From contig NZ_CAJHBS010000020.1 of assembly GCF_904846705.1 (NCBI RefSeq), positions 1 to 63,959 of the forward strand: 63,959 nt of DNA, in the 5' to 3' direction. Numbering within the stretch: position 1 is the first letter of the stretch; every line of letters begins with the position of its first letter. The DNA is from Psychrobacter sp. Pi2-52 (GTDB lineage: Bacteria; Pseudomonadota; Gammaproteobacteria; Pseudomonadales; Moraxellaceae). The notes beneath the pieces were generated by a model. It was not told the origin of the DNA, made no database searches, and worked only from the letters and a program-made list of their open reading frames with translations. This document shows, one piece after another, positions 1 through 8,637 of this stretch. The translations under genes were made by a program, and so were the position numbers.

Positions 1-70
1 ATATTATATAAATCAATACCTTAACCGTATGTTTATAAATAAATAGGTTTCATGTGTAATTTTCATTTAT

Positions 71-138
71 TGTGGATAACTATGCATTTATAGCGACTTC
101 TAGTTATACCTCTATTGATTTATCCTTACTTATCCACA
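71..138. promoter_or_regulatory. Pair of inverted DnaA boxes
   Basis: Two perfect 9-mers of the DnaA box consensus TTATCCACA occur upstream of ribE: at 130-138 on the plus strand and at 71-79 on the minus strand (read as TGTGGATAA). They are separated by 50 bases of AT-rich DNA. I saw no other perfect copy in the window. DnaA boxes occur in oriC, in titration sites and in DnaA-regulated promoters. Two boxes alone do not make an origin, but the window edge cuts the region at base 1, so further boxes may lie outside. Confidence 0.6.
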
Positions 139-276
139 ATCTATCCTATTAAAGGTCAAGTCTAACGATGTTTCACTTTCAGTTATTTGAACAAGTTGTG
201 ATAAAGAATTGATAGCTGATTTGATAAACTAAAATATTCGCCTATGAAGGCAATACAGTAATGAGATGAGGATAGT

Positions 277-951
277 ATGTTTACTGGAATTATAGAAAGC
301 GTTGGAAAAGTTAAATCGATGCAGGCGACAGGCGGTGATATACGTTTGACAGTAGAGTCTGATGACTTAGATTTCAGTGACGTGAAGCTAGGCGATTCTA
401 TTGCATCAAATGGTATTTGTTTAACCGTGGTGGAGCTCGGAAGTAATTACTACTCTGTTGATGTCTCACGTGAAACTATTGCTAGAACAGCATTAGAAGG
501 GTTAAAAGCTGGACATACGGTCAATCTAGAAAAGGCCATGCTACCGACAACTCGTTTTGGTGGTCATATCGTCGCTGGTCATGTAGATGGAGTAGGGGTC
601 GTTAGTAAATTACAACAAGATGCTCGTTCTATCTATATTGAGATTGAGATACCGCAGGAGCTGGCGCACTATACAGCGACCAAAGGCTCTATTACAGTAG
701 ATGGTATCAGTCTGACGACCAATTTAGTGCGTGACAATATTGTTTCTCTAAATATCATTCCGCATACTGCTCAAGTGACGAATATCGCTAAGCATTGGTT
801 AGTAGGTAACAAAGTTAATATTGAAGTAGATATCGTTGCCCGTTATCTAGAGCGTCTATTAAATAAATCTCAATCTGGCGATATGAATGCGTCAAACCCG
901 CAAAGCCAAATCACAGAAGCATTTTTGGCCAATAATGGGTTTATGAAATAA
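277..951 (+). CDS. ribE: Riboflavin synthase, alpha subunit
   Basis: This enzyme dismutates two molecules of 6,7-dimethyl-8-ribityllumazine to riboflavin and a pyrimidinedione, the last step of riboflavin synthesis in the cytoplasm. The 224-residue product starts with the family-typical MFTGIIE. It shows two tandem lumazine-binding barrels: the first about residues 1-95 (GDSIASNGICLTV, DVSRET), the second about 96-195 (GGHIVAGHVDG, GSITVDGISLT). The C-terminal tail after about residue 200 is slightly longer than usual. The ATG at 277 follows a GATGAGG ribosome site. The gene stands alone with its own terminator. I saw no FMN riboswitch motif in the 276 bases upstream. Because the product makes the precursor of FMN and FAD, it indirectly supplies the flavin-rich NQR complex further along. 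Confidence 0.95.
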   Translation: MFTGIIESVGKVKSMQATGGDIRLTVESDDLDFSDVKLGDSIASNGICLTVVELGSNYYSVDVSRETIARTALEGLKAGHTVNLEKAMLPTTRFGGHIVAGHVDGVGVVSKLQQDARSIYIEIEIPQELAHYTATKGSITVDGISLTTNLVRDNIVSLNIIPHTAQVTNIAKHWLVGNKVNIEVDIVARYLERLLNKSQSGDMNASNPQSQITEAFLANNGFMK

Positions 952-993
952 CAATTAAGCTTATCGAAATATTATTCTCGTACCAAGCTTTTA

Positions 994-1041
994 ACCCTAT
1001 CGATATTACTTTGATTAAGTGATATCGATAGGGTATTTTTT
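994..1041 (+). terminator. Terminator after ribE
   Basis: A perfect 13-bp stem (994-1006 with 1022-1034) is followed by a T-rich run. It lies 43 bases after the ribE stop and just before the 3' end of the converging sensor kinase gene. Confidence 0.8.
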
Positions 1042-1056
1042 ATTTGCACTAGAGAT

Positions 1057-3810
1057 TTATTGTATAAAACTCTGCAAAACGGCTTCTAAGTCTTTCTTAC
1101 TAATGGGTTTGGATAAAAACTCGTCCATACCAACTTGCATACAAGCATCGCGATCTTCTTCTGTATTATTTGCAGTTAGCGCCACAATCGGTATTTTATC
1201 GCCTTGTGAACGAATCATTTGTGTGGCTTGTAAGCCATCCATAACGGGCATTCTGCAGTCCATCAAAATCAAAGAAATCTCTTCACGTTGGCTTTTGAGT
1301 TTCTCGAGTGCTTGCTGTCCATCTTCTGCGACAATACTACGATAACCAAGCTTACTTAACATCTTACAGGCTATCTTTTGGTTAGTAGGACTGTCTTCTA
1401 CGACCAAAATTAGTGGAGACAAGATTTCTTTCTTAGGTATATCTTCTACAAAAGATAGACTACTGTCGTATTGATGTTTGACCAGTATGTTTAGCGTTTT
1501 CCTTGCAAACAAGGTTAAACGTAGCAGTTCAGAAAGTAGTAAACTTGCGTCCAAGGGTTTGGTCAAAAACCCATCATATTGGCCTAGTAAAGTAGAAGGT
1601 ATATGCCTTTCAAGTTTCATGCTAAGTAATATCTTTGGTAGTGAAGGCGTAGTGACTAGGTCTTTTAACGCTTCTTGTTGCTCGCTATACTTGTTGCTCG
1701 CATGATCTGATACGGTGGTGGATTCGCTGTATTCATAATCTAATAACAAGACAGGAATGATGGTTTGCTCATCTTGTTTTAATTTATTTTTTAGCTGCTG
1801 TACAGTGGCTCTATCTAAAGTGCTGTAGATAGTCACGGATATCGTTAAGTACTCGCACAAACGTTGTAAATGTTCAGCAACTAGAGGCTGATTGATGATA
1901 GCGATAAGGTGAATATGGGGCAGCTGCGAACAACGATGATATACCGATTGATAAGTGGTATGAGGATAAGGAAGGTAGAGGCTAAATATCGTCTCTTTAT
2001 CCACCGTATTACTTAGTTCGATAAAACCGCCGAGTAACTGAGCAAAGCTATTGGCATCACTCAAGCCAATATTACTGTCTTCAACTAAGTTATGATTGCT
2101 TTGATTCAAGATATTGACTAATTGATTTTTTCTCTCAGGAGTAATAGTTGCTCCAGTGTCTTTTACGCTAAACCGAATCCAATAAGATGTCTGCGCAGGC
2201 ATTGTCGTGTCATTGTTAGGAGTTAAAGGCTGATTACTTATTCGCGTTACTTTATCTTCAGGTACACGATCAACAGTGAGCGCGACATAGCCTGATGTTG
2301 TAAAACTAATAGCGTTTTTCAATAGGTTTAATAGGATATGGTGCAGTCGAATGTAATCAGTTTCGATGTAACGAGGACAGTCCGGTGCAAAGAAATAGAT
2401 CAATTCTAACCCTTGTTGTCTTATTTCTTTTGTGACTAAATTGCTAACCTCTTTGCTTACCTTATAAATATCAACCGTTTCGATACTCAGACGTGTTTTT
2501 CGGACTTCAACTTCCTCTGTTGCTAGCGTCTCATTGAGCACAGTCAACATGCTTTGACTGGTTGCAATCAATGTATTTAGAGTCTTTTTGCCTTGAGTCG
2601 TCAATGTTGAAGGGTCGATGGGTTCCAACGAATCAATTATTTTCTCTAGTGGTATCCTTAACTTACGACCTATAAATGCCTGGGCTTCGTTTGATTCATC
2701 AATTTGTAATTGCAGTTGTTGGTTGTGCAGCTGTAATTGCTCAGATTGATGGAAAATCTCATCGACATTATTAAAAATCACAGTAAAACCGTGAACTTGC
2801 CCATGTTCACCGAACCATGGTGTTACGTGTAGTTGGTAGGCTTGTTTGTTCTCCAAGCCATAAACCATGAGTGTGCGAGCAACGCGTAAACTTGAAATAG
2901 TTTTTAAGAGTATTTGAGTGGCCTCATCTTTCCCTTCAACGAAATCAGTCAGCTCATAGCTCTGTTCCCTCTGTGTAGGAGGAGTAAACACTTGCTCAAA
3001 ACGCTGATTATAGAAACTAATTTGACCATGTCGTATACTCATCAACATCGGTAAGGGTGCCTGATCAACCAAGCGTTCTAACCGATGAGTCAATGTTTTT
3101 ATACGCCGATAGTCATTATGTAGTTGGTAGCTGACTCGACTTAATGCATGACCTAACAGCATGAACTCGGTAGTAGATTTCTTTTGTAAAAACGGCGGCG
3201 GCGTATAAGATTCTTTTGCGCGGCTACTCAAATTATCGGTATAAACCAGTAATTGTTCCCAGTTAGTTCGACGATTGAGCATATAGAGCAATGCCATGAA
3301 GAATAGTATGATGGCGACCATCAAAGGGAGCCAATAACGGTAAGATATCCAGTCAACAACAAAAGGCTCATGACGTAATACGATATAAATTTGATGTCCG
3401 CTTTTTAGATTAATGATCCCTGTTAGTTCATTACTATTGACAGTATAAGAGCTATGGTCGCTGCTGCTAGAAGCTGATGTACCGATGGTAGGGAAAGCAA
3501 CGGTAGAAAAAGCAGATTCATTAGGACGAGTATTATGATGAATATAGGTCTGCCCAGAAGGCATCATTAAAATCAGCTGATAACTCAGTTGATCAAAAGT
3601 AGGTTGTTCTAAGATTTTTTTTATTTCACTATCTACAGGTGCTGCATGCTCAATAATACTGTGCTGTAGGGAATAAAAAGTATCTATGCTATGTTGCTCA
3701 CTATGTTTTTTTATCCCATCAAACAGTGTGACATAGTACAGCAGTAACATAACCGTGAGAGACAAGGCATAAAAAATCAATAAGCGTTGTAAGGACTGAA
3801 ACTGTTGCAT
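1057..3810 (-). CDS. BarA/GacS-like hybrid sensor kinase with degenerate H-box
   Basis: This 917-residue membrane signalling protein has the architecture of the BarA/GacS hybrid kinases. It has a membrane segment near residues 10-29, a periplasmic part, and a second membrane segment near 158-178. These are followed by a linker, a PAS-like region (about 245-350), a dimerisation helix (about 355-440), a HATPase_c domain (about 480-640), a divergent pseudo-receiver (about 645-780) and a C-terminal receiver (about 800-917). The receiver looks intact: acidic pair E805-D806, phospho-acceptor D851 in MDCRMPVMDG, and K901. The kinase core does not. The H-box that normally reads SHELRTPL is GRKLRIPL, with R382 where the phosphorylated His should be. 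The N-box (NLLKNAISFT) is present, but the glycine-rich G2 lid is eroded. It may therefore be phosphorylated by a partner, or act as an allosteric or phosphatase protein. No HPt domain is visible. No response regulator or HPt gene adjoins it. Confidence 0.8.
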   Translation of the reverse strand: MQQFQSLQRLLIFYALSLTVMLLLYYVTLFDGIKKHSEQHSIDTFYSLQHSIIEHAAPVDSEIKKILEQPTFDQLSYQLILMMPSGQTYIHHNTRPNESAFSTVAFPTIGTSASSSSDHSSYTVNSNELTGIINLKSGHQIYIVLRHEPFVVDWISYRYWLPLMVAIILFFMALLYMLNRRTNWEQLLVYTDNLSSRAKESYTPPPFLQKKSTTEFMLLGHALSRVSYQLHNDYRRIKTLTHRLERLVDQAPLPMLMSIRHGQISFYNQRFEQVFTPPTQREQSYELTDFVEGKDEATQILLKTISSLRVARTLMVYGLENKQAYQLHVTPWFGEHGQVHGFTVIFNNVDEIFHQSEQLQLHNQQLQLQIDESNEAQAFIGRKLRIPLEKIIDSLEPIDPSTLTTQGKKTLNTLIATSQSMLTVLNETLATEEVEVRKTRLSIETVDIYKVSKEVSNLVTKEIRQQGLELIYFFAPDCPRYIETDYIRLHHILLNLLKNAISFTTSGYVALTVDRVPEDKVTRISNQPLTPNNDTTMPAQTSYWIRFSVKDTGATITPERKNQLVNILNQSNHNLVEDSNIGLSDANSFAQLLGGFIELSNTVDKETIFSLYLPYPHTTYQSVYHRCSQLPHIHLIAIINQPLVAEHLQRLCEYLTISVTIYSTLDRATVQQLKNKLKQDEQTIIPVLLLDYEYSESTTVSDHASNKYSEQQEALKDLVTTPSLPKILLSMKLERHIPSTLLGQYDGFLTKPLDASLLLSELLRLTLFARKTLNILVKHQYDSSLSFVEDIPKKEILSPLILVVEDSPTNQKIACKMLSKLGYRSIVAEDGQQALEKLKSQREEISLILMDCRMPVMDGLQATQMIRSQGDKIPIVALTANNTEEDRDACMQVGMDEFLSKPISKKDLEAVLQSFIQ

Positions 3811-4131
3811 GAAAGCGTGGCCCTATCTCGACACGAAAGAATATAGTGAAATAAAAATGAGGTTTCTACATATTGTAGGTGAATTATACGACAGCTGAAT
3901 TGTCTAACATTTATAGTGTTACCTTCTGTTTATAGCAGAATAACGGCTTACTGTTTACAGAGAGTGGTTATTAACACCAAATTGTTTTGTAAAAGATATA
4001 AATAGAACGTTCGATGTCCTTGATATTATAAAGGCAAATAATGTCATTGGTTATCATGAAGTGAGGTCATTACAATCATGGCACTGCGCCGTAAACTCAC
4101 CTATAATGAACAAATAAACTTTATATAATGC
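3811..4131. other. Divergent spacer between sensor kinase and fmt
   Basis: These 321 AT-rich bases must hold the promoters of the kinase gene (leftward) and fmt (rightward). A TATAAT -10-like hexamer stands at 4102-4107, 24 bases before the fmt start, but there is no convincing -35 at the right distance. I see no gene or strong hairpin. Confidence 0.3.
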
Positions 4132-5208
4132 ATGATTATGACTACAACTGCTCCTACCTTTGATACATCTAACTCGCTTACTGACCATGATAACCCAACT
4201 ACTAACCGATTAAGGGTAGTATTTGCGGGTACGCCTGAATTTGCTGCTATTAGCCTTGAGTCATTAATTAAGCAGCAAGCAGCGCTGAATATAGAGATAG
4301 TCGCTGTTTACACGCAGCCTGATCGTAAAGCAGGTCGTGGTCAAAAGTTGTCAGCCTCTGCGGTAAAAGAAGTTGCATTGACACATGATATCGCTGTAGA
4401 GCAGCCAGTCACTTTCAAAAAGTCTAGTGCAGAAGGTCTAGCTGCTAGGCAAACTCTGCGCACCTATCAACCAGATGTGATGATTGTCGCCGCTTATGGC
4501 TTGATTTTACCTATCGGTGTATTAGAGACGCCTACTCATGGTTGCTTGAATATTCACGCTTCACTGTTGCCACGCTGGCGCGGTGCTGCACCTATCCATC
4601 GTGCACTCTTGGCCGGAGACGATGAGACAGGAATTACCATTATGCAGATGGACAAAGGTCTTGATACAGGTGACATGCTTTATAAAGTTAGCGAAAGTAT
4701 TGCCTCTGATGATACCGCTGCTAGCCTACATGATAAGATGGCTGCACTTGGTGCGACAGCCATTAGTACGGTATTAAAGGATTTGCCCACTTATCAAGAT
4801 CAAGCTATCGCTCAAGACGATAGTCAAGCCAACTACGCTGAAAAACTGGTCAAAACCGAAGGCGAAGTTGATTGGTCGCAGCCTGCTGCCGCTATTGAAC
4901 GCCAAATTCGTGGGTTGACGCCATGGCCAGGTGCTTATACTTTTTTGGCGGGGCAGCGCGTTAAAGTACTGGCTAGCTTACCTGTAAATACATCGCAGCA
5001 AACCAATGAGCCTGCTGGAACGGTTATCAGTGTCGGACGAAAAGCGATTTTAGTCGCTTGTGGTAAAGAGAGTGACGCTGAATCATCAGCCACCATTTTA
5101 GCCATTACCCATTTACAGTTTGCAGGTGGTAAGCCGATGACTGCTGAACAAGTTTGCCATGGCAACCAATTAAATGACGGCGATCAATTTACGTCAGAAA
5201 CAAAATAA
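4132..5208 (+). CDS. fmt: Methionyl-tRNA formyltransferase
   Basis: Fmt transfers a formyl group from 10-formyltetrahydrofolate to methionyl-tRNA(fMet), preparing the initiator tRNA in the cytoplasm. The 358-residue product has the formyltransferase domain (about residues 28-215), with VVFAGTPEFA and the signature HASLLPRWRGAAPIHRA, which contains the catalytic Asn-His-Asp environment. The C-terminal tRNA-binding domain begins near WSQPAAAIERQIRGLTPWPG. It is about 40 residues longer than usual, because of an extra N-terminal 27 residues and small insertions. ATG codons at 4132 and 4138 are both possible starts, and neither has a strong ribosome site. rsmB follows 65 bases downstream in the same direction, a common pairing. 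The peptide deformylase gene (def) that often precedes fmt is absent here. Confidence 0.95.
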   Translation: MIMTTTAPTFDTSNSLTDHDNPTTNRLRVVFAGTPEFAAISLESLIKQQAALNIEIVAVYTQPDRKAGRGQKLSASAVKEVALTHDIAVEQPVTFKKSSAEGLAARQTLRTYQPDVMIVAAYGLILPIGVLETPTHGCLNIHASLLPRWRGAAPIHRALLAGDDETGITIMQMDKGLDTGDMLYKVSESIASDDTAASLHDKMAALGATAISTVLKDLPTYQDQAIAQDDSQANYAEKLVKTEGEVDWSQPAAAIERQIRGLTPWPGAYTFLAGQRVKVLASLPVNTSQQTNEPAGTVISVGRKAILVACGKESDAESSATILAITHLQFAGGKPMTAEQVCHGNQLNDGDQFTSETK

Positions 5209-5273
5209 CGTTACTTATATTTAACCTACTTGCACAAGACGCTATCGATCATACGTCAAGGAAATGAAATTTA

Positions 5274-6845
5274 ATGAGACAAAACAGTACTGCGCCTAGA
5301 AACAATAAGCTCAAACCATCAAGCAATCTTATTATGAATGGCAGCGTACGCGTGCGTGTGATTCGTACTTTACTGGCTATTCAAAACGGTCAGTCGCTAT
5401 CAAGCGTCCTTGATCCATTGCTAAATAGTCTGCACGATGGTGACAAAGGTTTTGCTCACGCATTACTGCTCACGACATTGCGTCAGTGGCATGCGCTGGC
5501 ACGTTTGCTCGATAGCTTAGCAGACAACCCTATCGACGAGATTGAGGTGCGTACCACCATTCAAGTAGGCTTAGTACAGTTGCTATATTTAGAAGTGGCT
5601 GACCATGCTGCGATTCATGAAACCGTTGAAGCTGCCAAAGAGATTGAATTCGCTCACTCGACTGGTTTAGTAAATGCTATTTTGCGTAAAGTCGCTAAGA
5701 ATCCAAGCAAATTCCGTAAGAAATGCGATAAAAAGCATAGCTTACCGAACTGGCTCGCTTATCAGCTTAAGCAAGATTGGAGCGAACAGTATGATGAGCT
5801 GACACAAGGCTTGCGCCAACCAGCCCCGATGTTTTTACGAGTGAATTCTGCGGTTACTTCGGTAGAGGATTATCAGCATGCATTGGATGGGGCAGAAATT
5901 GATGCAGATATCGTTGAGCTAACGACTGGCTTTAAGGTAGCGAACTCATCAGAGTCTACCGCTGCTACGCTATCAACCAAAGGTCTTAGACTACATCAAA
6001 GCACTGCCGTTAATGCTTTGCCTGATTTCGCTTTAGGAACGGCTAGCGTGCAAGATATGCATGCTCAGTTAGCTGCACCGATTATCAATAAAGCATTAAT
6101 GGCTAAGCTTAGTGCTGAAAAATCTGATACGGAAAATACGAATAATGAGATACATATTCTAGATGCTTGTGCAGCACCTGGTGGAAAGCTTGCTCATTGG
6201 TTAGAGCTAATAAGCGCTAACGACGAATCATCGTTGTTTCACGTGAAACAAGACAATAATGAAACGTCATCTGCGATTACTGATATCAAGGTAACAGCTA
6301 TTGATAACGAAGCGCCGCGTATCGAGCGTATTCGTGAAAATTTACAGCGTTTAAATCTAAGTCAGCATGATTTGCAGCAAGCAAATAACAGCATCGCACT
6401 TAATATTGTCTGTGCGGATGCAACCAGATGGCAGCATGGCAAAAATAAAAAAGCGGCGACAAATGAGCCGGTATTTGATGCGATATTATTAGATTCTCCT
6501 TGTACTGCGACTGGCGTGATTCGCCGTCATCCTGATATCAGTATCTTACGTACTGAAGAAGACATCGAGCAAACGGCATTGTTGCAAGCAGATATCTTGC
6601 ATAACTTATGGCCACAACTCAAAGCTGGTGGTTATTTGCTGTACGTGACATGTTCCATCTTAAAGCAAGAAAACGTCGAGCAAATGCAGGACTTTATCAC
6701 TCATCATAATGATGCAGCAGTGATCGAGTTTACTGAAGATTGCAACTGGGGTATCGAACAAGCAATCGGTCGTCAGTGCTTGCCGATTGATAGCGCGAGT
6801 GGCGATGGTTTTTATTATGCATTGCTACAAAAAACTGCTGAATAA
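5274..6845 (+). CDS. rsmB: 16S rRNA (cytosine-967-C5)-methyltransferase RsmB
   Basis: RsmB methylates C967 of 16S rRNA using S-adenosylmethionine. The product has an N-terminal NusB-like domain (about residues 22-165) and a C-terminal Rossmann methyltransferase domain. The SAM loop is DACAAPGGK. The two catalytic-motif cysteines are in LLDSPCTATG and YVTCSILKQEN, as in the RsmB/NSUN family. At 523 residues it is about 90 longer than the E. coli enzyme. There is roughly 20 residues of N-terminal extension, and a polar insertion of about 22 residues after the SAM loop. That insertion encodes FHVKQ across a perfect parS palindrome at 6235-6250. A second start at codon 21 (5334) would match the length of homologues better. 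It is downstream of fmt and probably co-transcribed with it. Confidence 0.95.
   Translation: MRQNSTAPRNNKLKPSSNLIMNGSVRVRVIRTLLAIQNGQSLSSVLDPLLNSLHDGDKGFAHALLLTTLRQWHALARLLDSLADNPIDEIEVRTTIQVGLVQLLYLEVADHAAIHETVEAAKEIEFAHSTGLVNAILRKVAKNPSKFRKKCDKKHSLPNWLAYQLKQDWSEQYDELTQGLRQPAPMFLRVNSAVTSVEDYQHALDGAEIDADIVELTTGFKVANSSESTAATLSTKGLRLHQSTAVNALPDFALGTASVQDMHAQLAAPIINKALMAKLSAEKSDTENTNNEIHILDACAAPGGKLAHWLELISANDESSLFHVKQDNNETSSAITDIKVTAIDNEAPRIERIRENLQRLNLSQHDLQQANNSIALNIVCADATRWQHGKNKKAATNEPVFDAILLDSPCTATGVIRRHPDISILRTEEDIEQTALLQADILHNLWPQLKAGGYLLYVTCSILKQENVEQMQDFITHHNDAAVIEFTEDCNWGIEQAIGRQCLPIDSASGDGFYYALLQKTAE
6235..6250. promoter_or_regulatory. parS centromere site (perfect palindrome)
   Basis: The 16 bases TGTTTCACGTGAAACA match the consensus bound by chromosomal ParB/Spo0J across bacteria and form a perfect palindrome. 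The site lies inside rsmB, in frame as L-F-H-V-K-Q, within a protein insertion. Chromosomal parS sites cluster near oriC and nucleate ParB spreading for chromosome segregation and SMC loading. A chance perfect match in 64 kb is very unlikely. Confidence 0.85.
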
Positions 6846-6890
6846 ACCGTTTTAATTATTGAATAACATTATTGTAGACAGGACAATCTA

Positions 6891-8312
6891 ATGAAATATA
6901 TCAGTACCCGTGGTCAGACAGCGCCGATGGATTTTAGTGATGTGCTTTTGATGGGTCTTGCCCCAGATGGTGGTTTGATGTTGCCTGAGCATTATCCAAA
7001 CATCGATAGCGCAACGCTTGATGAATGGCGTACGCTCAGCTATCCACAGCTTGCGATGGCGATTATGCAGCGTTTTGCAACAGATATCCCTGTGGCTGAT
7101 TTGCAAGATATCATTGAGCGTACTTACACTGCTGATGTGTTTGGCTCTGACGAGATTGTTCCTGTCCGCAAGCTTGAAGATAGCTTATATATTCTAGGAT
7201 TATCAAACGGTCCGACATTGGCATTTAAAGATGTTGCCATGCAGTTTTTGGGCAATGCCTTTGAATATGTGCTTAAGAAAAAAGATGCACGTATTACGAT
7301 CATTGGTGCGACCAGTGGTGACACGGGTAGTGCAGCAGAGTATGCATTGCGCGGCAAAGAAAATATCGAAGTCTTTATGCTGTCACCACACGGCAAAATG
7401 AGTGAATTCCAACGTGCGCAGATGTATAGTTTGACCGATGCTAATATTCATAACATTGCTATCGATGGGATGTTTGATGATTGTCAAGACATCGTCAAAG
7501 CGCTACAGCAAGATGCTGAGTTTAAAGCCGCTTATAACCTAGGCACGGTAAACTCTATCAACTGGGGTCGTATCCTAGCGCAGATTGTTTACTATTTTAA
7601 AGCTTACTTTGCGGTCACGACGAGTAACGATGAAAAAGTCAGCTTTAGCGTACCATCAGGTAACTTCGGTAATATCTGTGCTGGTCACATTGCTCGCGAA
7701 ATGGGATTGCCAATTGACCGTTTGATTGTCGCAACCAATGAAAACGACGTTTTAAATGACTTCTTTAATCAAGGCGCTTATCAGCCGCGTCCGACTGAAA
7801 AAACCTATGTCACTTCAAGCCCGTCGATGGATATTTCAAAAGCATCTAACTTTGAGCGTTTTGTTTATCTATTATTAGAAAAAGACAGCGCGCGTGTTCA
7901 TGAGTTATTTGAAGGGGTGAAGTCTGGTCAAGGTTTCGACTTATCTGAGCTAATGGAAGCGGTTAATACTCGCTATGGTTTTGCTGCTGGTAAATCTACT
8001 CACAGCGATCGTCTGCAAACCATCAAAGCGCTTTATGAACAGCATAGTGAATTGGTTGATCCACATACTGCAGACGGCATTAAAGTCGCTAAAGAGCTAC
8101 AGCTGGATGGCGAAATCATCGTTTGTGCAGAGACAGCATTACCCGTTAAGTTTGCGGACACTATTGTTGAAGCTATTGGTCAGATAGATATCGCTCGTCC
8201 AGCGCATACTGAAGGGTTAGAAGATTTATCACAGCACGTAGTGGTACTGGATAACAAGGCTGAACTGGTTGCTGAACAAATCCGCCAACATGTCGCACCG
8301 AATCCTGCTTAA
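6891..8312 (+). CDS. thrC: Threonine synthase
   Basis: This PLP enzyme converts O-phosphohomoserine to threonine and phosphate, the last step of threonine synthesis. The 473-residue length and the start MKYISTRGQ are typical of the long bacterial class of ThrC. The PLP lysine sits in GPTLAFKDVAMQF (about residue 110). The phosphate-binding loop is GATSGDTGSAA (about 140-150). FSVPSGNFGNICAG is the conserved central motif. The ATG at 6891 follows an AGGA ribosome site. The gene lies 45 bases after rsmB and ends before a hairpin terminator. No other threonine gene (hom, thrB) is adjacent. Confidence 0.96.
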   Translation: MKYISTRGQTAPMDFSDVLLMGLAPDGGLMLPEHYPNIDSATLDEWRTLSYPQLAMAIMQRFATDIPVADLQDIIERTYTADVFGSDEIVPVRKLEDSLYILGLSNGPTLAFKDVAMQFLGNAFEYVLKKKDARITIIGATSGDTGSAAEYALRGKENIEVFMLSPHGKMSEFQRAQMYSLTDANIHNIAIDGMFDDCQDIVKALQQDAEFKAAYNLGTVNSINWGRILAQIVYYFKAYFAVTTSNDEKVSFSVPSGNFGNICAGHIAREMGLPIDRLIVATNENDVLNDFFNQGAYQPRPTEKTYVTSSPSMDISKASNFERFVYLLLEKDSARVHELFEGVKSGQGFDLSELMEAVNTRYGFAAGKSTHSDRLQTIKALYEQHSELVDPHTADGIKVAKELQLDGEIIVCAETALPVKFADTIVEAIGQIDIARPAHTEGLEDLSQHVVVLDNKAELVAEQIRQHVAPNPA

Positions 8313-8430
8313 GTAACTACGGTCTTTAGGGTTATCATCAGCAAGGAAAAATATCCACGTAAAAGTTACACCATTGTAATAAAGTGTTTATGATTGTGTT
8401 ATGGTAGATATAATTGTAATATTAGAAACG

Positions 8431-8466
8431 GCGTCAGCAAGTCATCATTGTGCTAGGCGCTTTTTT
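8431..8466 (+). terminator. Terminator after thrC
   Basis: A stem of nine pairs with one bulged A (8431-8439 with 8451-8460) is followed by six T's, 120 bases after the thrC stop. The rest of the 8313-8637 spacer shows no gene; it must hold the tsaP promoter. Confidence 0.65.
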
Positions 8467-8637
8467 AGGAATTATTCTAGCCAATTACACTGAACAGTTA
8501 CCCTATAATCGCCATGAGAATTTTATTAACAAGTTACTGATATAATTAAACTTTTATTGATCTTAGAGGTTTTTGCAGTGATAAATTAAGTACGGTTCTT
8601 TGTGTCGATCATAGTGGTACATATTGTGGATATAACG

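Noticed and set aside
1..276. FMN riboswitch ahead of ribE
   Set aside because: I looked for the conserved RFN helices and found none; the region is uniformly AT-rich.
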